This document shows, piece by piece, positions 60,999 through 64,000 of a DNA stretch of 64,000 nt. The position numbers and the translations under genes were made by a program. The notes beneath the pieces were generated by a model. It was not told where the DNA came from. It searched no databases and saw only the letters and a program-made list of their open reading frames with translations. Position 1 is the first letter of the stretch, and each line of letters opens with the position of its first letter. Source of the stretch: JALHNI01 sp044226365 (lineage in GTDB: Bacteria; Acidobacteriota; Terriglobia; Bryobacterales; Bryobacteraceae); assembly GCA_044226365.1 (NCBI GenBank), contig JBGAHE010000024.1, positions 6,629-70,628 of the forward strand, written 5' to 3'.

Positions 60999-62420
60999 AT
61001 GGTCAGCCGTCGCAGCTTTCTCTTTAGTTCCGCGTCCGTGGCTTTCGCCCAGAATGGACGCCGACCCAACGTGCTCTTCATCGCCACCGATGACATGAAC
61101 AATGCGCTCGGTTGCTATGGGCATCCGGTGGTGAAGACGCCGAATATTGACCGGCTGGTGGCGCGCGGCGTACGGTTCGATCGCGCTTACGCGCAGTTCC
61201 CGCTGTGCAGCCCATCGCGCTCGTCGCTAATGACAGGCATGGGGCCGGATACGACACAGGTCTATAACCTGGTGAAGCATTTCCGGTCCACGCTGCCGGA
61301 CGTGGTGACGATGAGCCAATGCTTCCAAAGGAACGGCTACTTCACGGCGCGCGTGGGTAAGATTTATCATTACGGCAATCCGGGGCAGATCGGCACCGAT
61401 GGCCTGGACGATGCGCCGTCCTGGAATCAGCGCATCAACCCCAAAGGCGTCGATAAGACGGAGGAAGAGCCGAAGCTGACGATCCATACGCCCGAGCGCA
61501 AAGGCTTGGGGTCAACGATCGGTTTCTATGCTTCGCCGGCTCCGGACGAAGCGCATACCGATGGCATGGTCGCCGCGGAAACCATCAAGCTGCTGGAGCA
61601 GAATCGAGATAAGCCATTCTTTCTGGCGGCGGGTTTCTATCGACCGCATTGCCCGTATATCGCGCCAAAGAAGTATTTCGACTTATACCCGGTCGATAAG
61701 ATTGAGCCGATTCCGTATCACGACGGCGAGAATCTGATCGCCCCACCCTGGGCATATTTCACGACGCCGCCCAACTGGAATATGACGCGCCGGCAGCAGC
61801 AGGAGGCGCTGCAGGCTTACTATGCGTCGATCTCGTTTGTGGATGCCAATGTCGGCAAGTTACTCGACACACTGGACCGCTTGAAGCTGACCGAGAACAC
61901 GGTGGTGGTGTTCTGGAGCGACCATGGCTACGGCGTGGGAGAGCACGGGCAGTGGATGAAGCAGACGCTTTTTGAGGCGTCCACTCGGGTGCCGATGGTC
62001 ATGGCGGGTCCGGGCGTGACGGCGAAGGGCAAGGGCTGTCCGCGCACGGTGGAGTTACTGGACCTCTACCCGACGCTCGCGGACCTTTGCGCATTGACGT
62101 CGATCCCGACAAATCTGCAGGGGACGAGCCTGAAGCCGTTATTGAAGAATCCGCAGGCGAAGTGGGACCGCCCGGCGTTGAGCCAAGTGGCACGTAATCG
62201 GAATCAGGTGGAGAACTCGCTGCGGGGCTACAGTCTGCGGACGGAGCGGTATCGCTACACCGAGTGGGCGGAGGGAGCGGAAGGAATTGAGCTGTACGAT
62301 TATCAGACCGATCCGACCGAAATGAAGAACCTCAGCAAGAGTCCCCAGCACGAGAAGTTACGTGCGGACTTACAGCGGCAATTACGGGCGCGGATCGCCG
62401 AGCGGCGTAAGTCTAGCTAA
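60999..62420 (+). CDS. Sulfatase (iduronate-2-sulfatase-like)
   Basis: A 473-residue formylglycine-type sulfatase. A Tat-like signal (VSRRSFLFSSASVAFA) precedes NVLFIATDDMNNALGCYGHP; Cys70 in PLCSPSRSSLMTG is the formylglycine site. The layout (PNIDRLVARGVRFDRAYAQF, CYFTARVGKIYHYG-like segment, FWSDHGYGVGEHGQWMKQT) resembles iduronate/choline-sulfatase-like enzymes of the S1 group. It probably removes sulfate from polysaccharides outside the cytoplasm. It follows an unrecognised gene by 20 bp and its stop overlaps the convergent DUF1501 gene by 8 bp. Confidence 0.92.
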   Translation: MVSRRSFLFSSASVAFAQNGRRPNVLFIATDDMNNALGCYGHPVVKTPNIDRLVARGVRFDRAYAQFPLCSPSRSSLMTGMGPDTTQVYNLVKHFRSTLPDVVTMSQCFQRNGYFTARVGKIYHYGNPGQIGTDGLDDAPSWNQRINPKGVDKTEEEPKLTIHTPERKGLGSTIGFYASPAPDEAHTDGMVAAETIKLLEQNRDKPFFLAAGFYRPHCPYIAPKKYFDLYPVDKIEPIPYHDGENLIAPPWAYFTTPPNWNMTRRQQQEALQAYYASISFVDANVGKLLDTLDRLKLTENTVVVFWSDHGYGVGEHGQWMKQTLFEASTRVPMVMAGPGVTAKGKGCPRTVELLDLYPTLADLCALTSIPTNLQGTSLKPLLKNPQAKWDRPALSQVARNRNQVENSLRGYSLRTERYRYTEWAEGAEGIELYDYQTDPTEMKNLSKSPQHEKLRADLQRQLRARIAERRKSS

Positions 62421-63810
62421 GAATCTCTTTCAGGATTCGCACCGGAAACTCATCCGTGATGCGTTCGTTGCGACCTTCACGCCGGAAGACAAGTTGCCGG
62501 TGATCCAAGCCGAGTTGGTGCAGGATGGTCGCGTTGAAGTCATGAACGCTGACGGGGTTTTCCTGCGCCTTGTAGCCGAACTCATCAGTGGAGCCGTAAA
62601 CGGTGCCTCCCTTGACGCCGCCCCCCGCCATCCAGGTGGTGAAGCCGGAGGGGTTGTGGTCGCGTCCGGCGGTGGGTCCGGGCGACTGGGCGATCGGCAG
62701 GCGGCCGAATTCCCCGCCCCAGACGATGAGCGTGGTGTCCAGCAGGCCGCGCTCTTTGAGGTCGCCAAGCAAAGCACCGATGGGCTGGTCGGTTTTCTTG
62801 CAGCAGTAGGTGAGGCCTTTGCGCAGGTCGTTGTGATGATCCCAGACGTTACCTTCGGTGAACACCTGGACCATGCGAACGCCGCGCTCCACCAACCGAC
62901 GCGCCATCAGGCATCGCTTGCCGTAGGTGGCCGTTTCCGGATCGTTCAGGCCATAGCGCTCCTTGGTAGCTTCGGATTCCTTCGCCAAGTCGAGGGCGTC
63001 AGTCGCTTCCAACTGCATGCGCGCCGCTAGCTCATAGGTGGAGAGGCGCGCGTCGAGATCGGGCTGATGCGGGCGGGCGAGTTTGTGCGCCGTGTCCATG
63101 CGATGGAGCAGCGAACTACCGAGGTCCGTGATGCCAGACGGATACTCCTCGTCGGGCTTCAGGTTCAGGATGGGCGTACCCTCGGCGCGGACGCGCGTGC
63201 CCTGATAAACGCCGGGGAGATACCCGGCCTGCCAGTTTTGAATATCGTTAACCGGCAAGCCCTTCGGGTCGTCGAGTACCACATAGGCCGGGAGATTCTG
63301 ATTCTCGGTGCCGAGTCCGTAGACGACCCAGGCGCCCAAAGTCGGCCGGCCAGGGAGCATGCGGCCAGTGTGCATGATGAACAAGGCAAAGTCGTGCGCG
63401 ATGTGGGTGGTGAACATCGAGCGGATGACGGCGAGGTCGTCGACGTGTTTGGCTAAGTGCGGGAGTAACTCCGAGACCTCCAAACCACTCTGACCGTATT
63501 TCTGAAACTTGAAGGGCGACGGCATCATGCCGCCGGCTTCGCGGACTTGACGGATCTGGCTGGCGAGGTCGCGGCTGGGAGCTTGGCCGGCGTACTTCTC
63601 GAGCGCCGGCTTCGGGTCGAGTAAGTCCATCTGGCTGGGGCCGCCATTCATGAACAGTTGGATGACGGACTTCGCCTTCACCGGAAGCGGAGCTTGCTTA
63701 GGCTTGAGGTCGTAGATGCGCGGCGCAGTCTCGGCGGCCAGCAACGAACTCAGCGCCGCGCCGTATAGACCGCCAGACATGTGAGACAGAAAGTGCCGTC
63801 TAGTCGACAT
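62413..63810 (-). CDS. DUF1501-family protein
   Basis: A 465-residue protein of the DUF1501 family (alkaline-phosphatase-superfamily fold). A Tat-like signal (TRRHFLSHMSGGLYGAALSS) is followed by SVIQLFMNGGPSQMDLLDPK, HIAHDFALFIMHTGRMLPGR and WGGEFGRLPIAQSPGPTAGRDHNP with the conserved His near the C-terminus. These proteins pair with DUF1549/DUF1553 proteins in Planctomycetes and Acidobacteriota; the biochemical role is not established. Its start overlaps by 11 bp the end of such a gene, and a sulfatase is convergent on the other side. Confidence 0.92.
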   Translation of the reverse strand: MSTRRHFLSHMSGGLYGAALSSLLAAETAPRIYDLKPKQAPLPVKAKSVIQLFMNGGPSQMDLLDPKPALEKYAGQAPSRDLASQIRQVREAGGMMPSPFKFQKYGQSGLEVSELLPHLAKHVDDLAVIRSMFTTHIAHDFALFIMHTGRMLPGRPTLGAWVVYGLGTENQNLPAYVVLDDPKGLPVNDIQNWQAGYLPGVYQGTRVRAEGTPILNLKPDEEYPSGITDLGSSLLHRMDTAHKLARPHQPDLDARLSTYELAARMQLEATDALDLAKESEATKERYGLNDPETATYGKRCLMARRLVERGVRMVQVFTEGNVWDHHNDLRKGLTYCCKKTDQPIGALLGDLKERGLLDTTLIVWGGEFGRLPIAQSPGPTAGRDHNPSGFTTWMAGGGVKGGTVYGSTDEFGYKAQENPVSVHDFNATILHQLGLDHRQLVFRREGRNERITDEFPVRILKEILS

Positions 63811-64000
63811 AAAGAAACTCCGCGGAATTGAGAATCGTATGGGCGAGCGTGGCCAGGGCCATGTGCGAGGACTTCGCGGCGATAGGCTCCGAGGGAGGCG
63901 TCGCTGTGTAGTGAGTCTTCCACTGCTCCGTCATTGCCCCGAGAGTCTTGGTGGCGGCGTCGCGCTCGGCGGCGCTGGGTGGCCGGGAGAGCACGGAGAC
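63800..64000 (-). CDS. C-terminal end of a DUF1549/DUF1553-type protein (rest outside window)
   Basis: The frame is open to the window edge, so only the last ~66 residues are seen. The end (SHMALATLAHTILNSAEFLYVD) is characteristic of the C-terminus of DUF1553 proteins, which usually read ALxHTLLNxxEFxYxx. Together with the overlapping DUF1501 gene this gives the standard pair. Cytochrome and DUF1549 domains, if present, would lie upstream in the missing part. Confidence 0.8.
   Translation of the reverse strand, partial: VSVLSRPPSAAERDAATKTLGAMTEQWKTHYTATPPSEPIAAKSSHMALATLAHTILNSAEFLYVD

Noticed and set aside
1..64000. tRNA, rRNA, insertion sequences, integrases and phage genes
   Set aside because: I looked for these and saw no supporting sequence in either strand.

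Overview
The window is high-GC bacterial DNA that looks like a member of the Acidobacteriota, most likely a Solibacter/Bryobacter-type lineage. The pointers are two proteins ending in the TIGR03437-type C-terminal domain that is abundant in that group, an Oar-like TonB-dependent receptor with an N-terminal carboxypeptidase-regulatory domain, a CadC-like winged-helix protein fused to a LamG domain, and a sulfatase / DUF1501 / DUF1553 cluster. This is inferred from protein families only. I see no rRNA, tRNA, CRISPR array, transposase or phage gene.

Layout. 1-9.6 kb: the end of a large BACON-repeat secreted protein, an MFS permease, a secreted esterase, an outer-membrane receptor and two convergent AhpD-like genes. 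9.7-13.8 kb: a response regulator and histidine kinase divergent from a bestrophin channel and a tandem universal-stress protein that ends in a clear terminator. 13.8-16.5 kb: a two-domain secreted esterase and a small TonB-C protein. 16.7-18.5 kb: a compact three-gene cassette of a 74-residue Cys-containing peptide, an MNIO (DUF692) oxygenase and a partner protein. I read it as a RiPP-type peptide-modification system and as the best candidate for something undescribed here. 18.5-29.2 kb: housekeeping genes (comEC, priA, a bifunctional penicillin-binding protein) and two TPR proteins. 29.2-40.9 kb: a cytochrome/copper-monooxygenase-like protein overlapping a secreted triple-RidA protein, then mostly unrecognised secreted or membrane proteins, a frameshifted gene remnant and an L,D-transpeptidase. 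41-45 kb: a large-subunit catalase and a membrane-bound winged-helix/LamG regulator. 45.2-51.7 kb: a giant multidomain secreted protein split into two frames by a 119-bp tandem duplication. 51.7-64 kb: a sulfatase, an RCC1-repeat protein, a Ste24-like protease, a VanZ-like protein, a GMC dehydrogenase with its small subunit, a second sulfatase and a DUF1501/DUF1553 pair.

How the genes fit together: much of the window is devoted to the cell surface and to polymer breakdown (adhesin-like proteins, esterases, sulfatases, an outer-membrane receptor), as expected of a soil or sediment heterotroph. Base composition changes along the window: the + strand is C-rich up to about 20 kb and G-rich from about 22 kb on, whichever strand carries the genes. 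This points to a replichore switch or an inversion boundary near comEC/priA.
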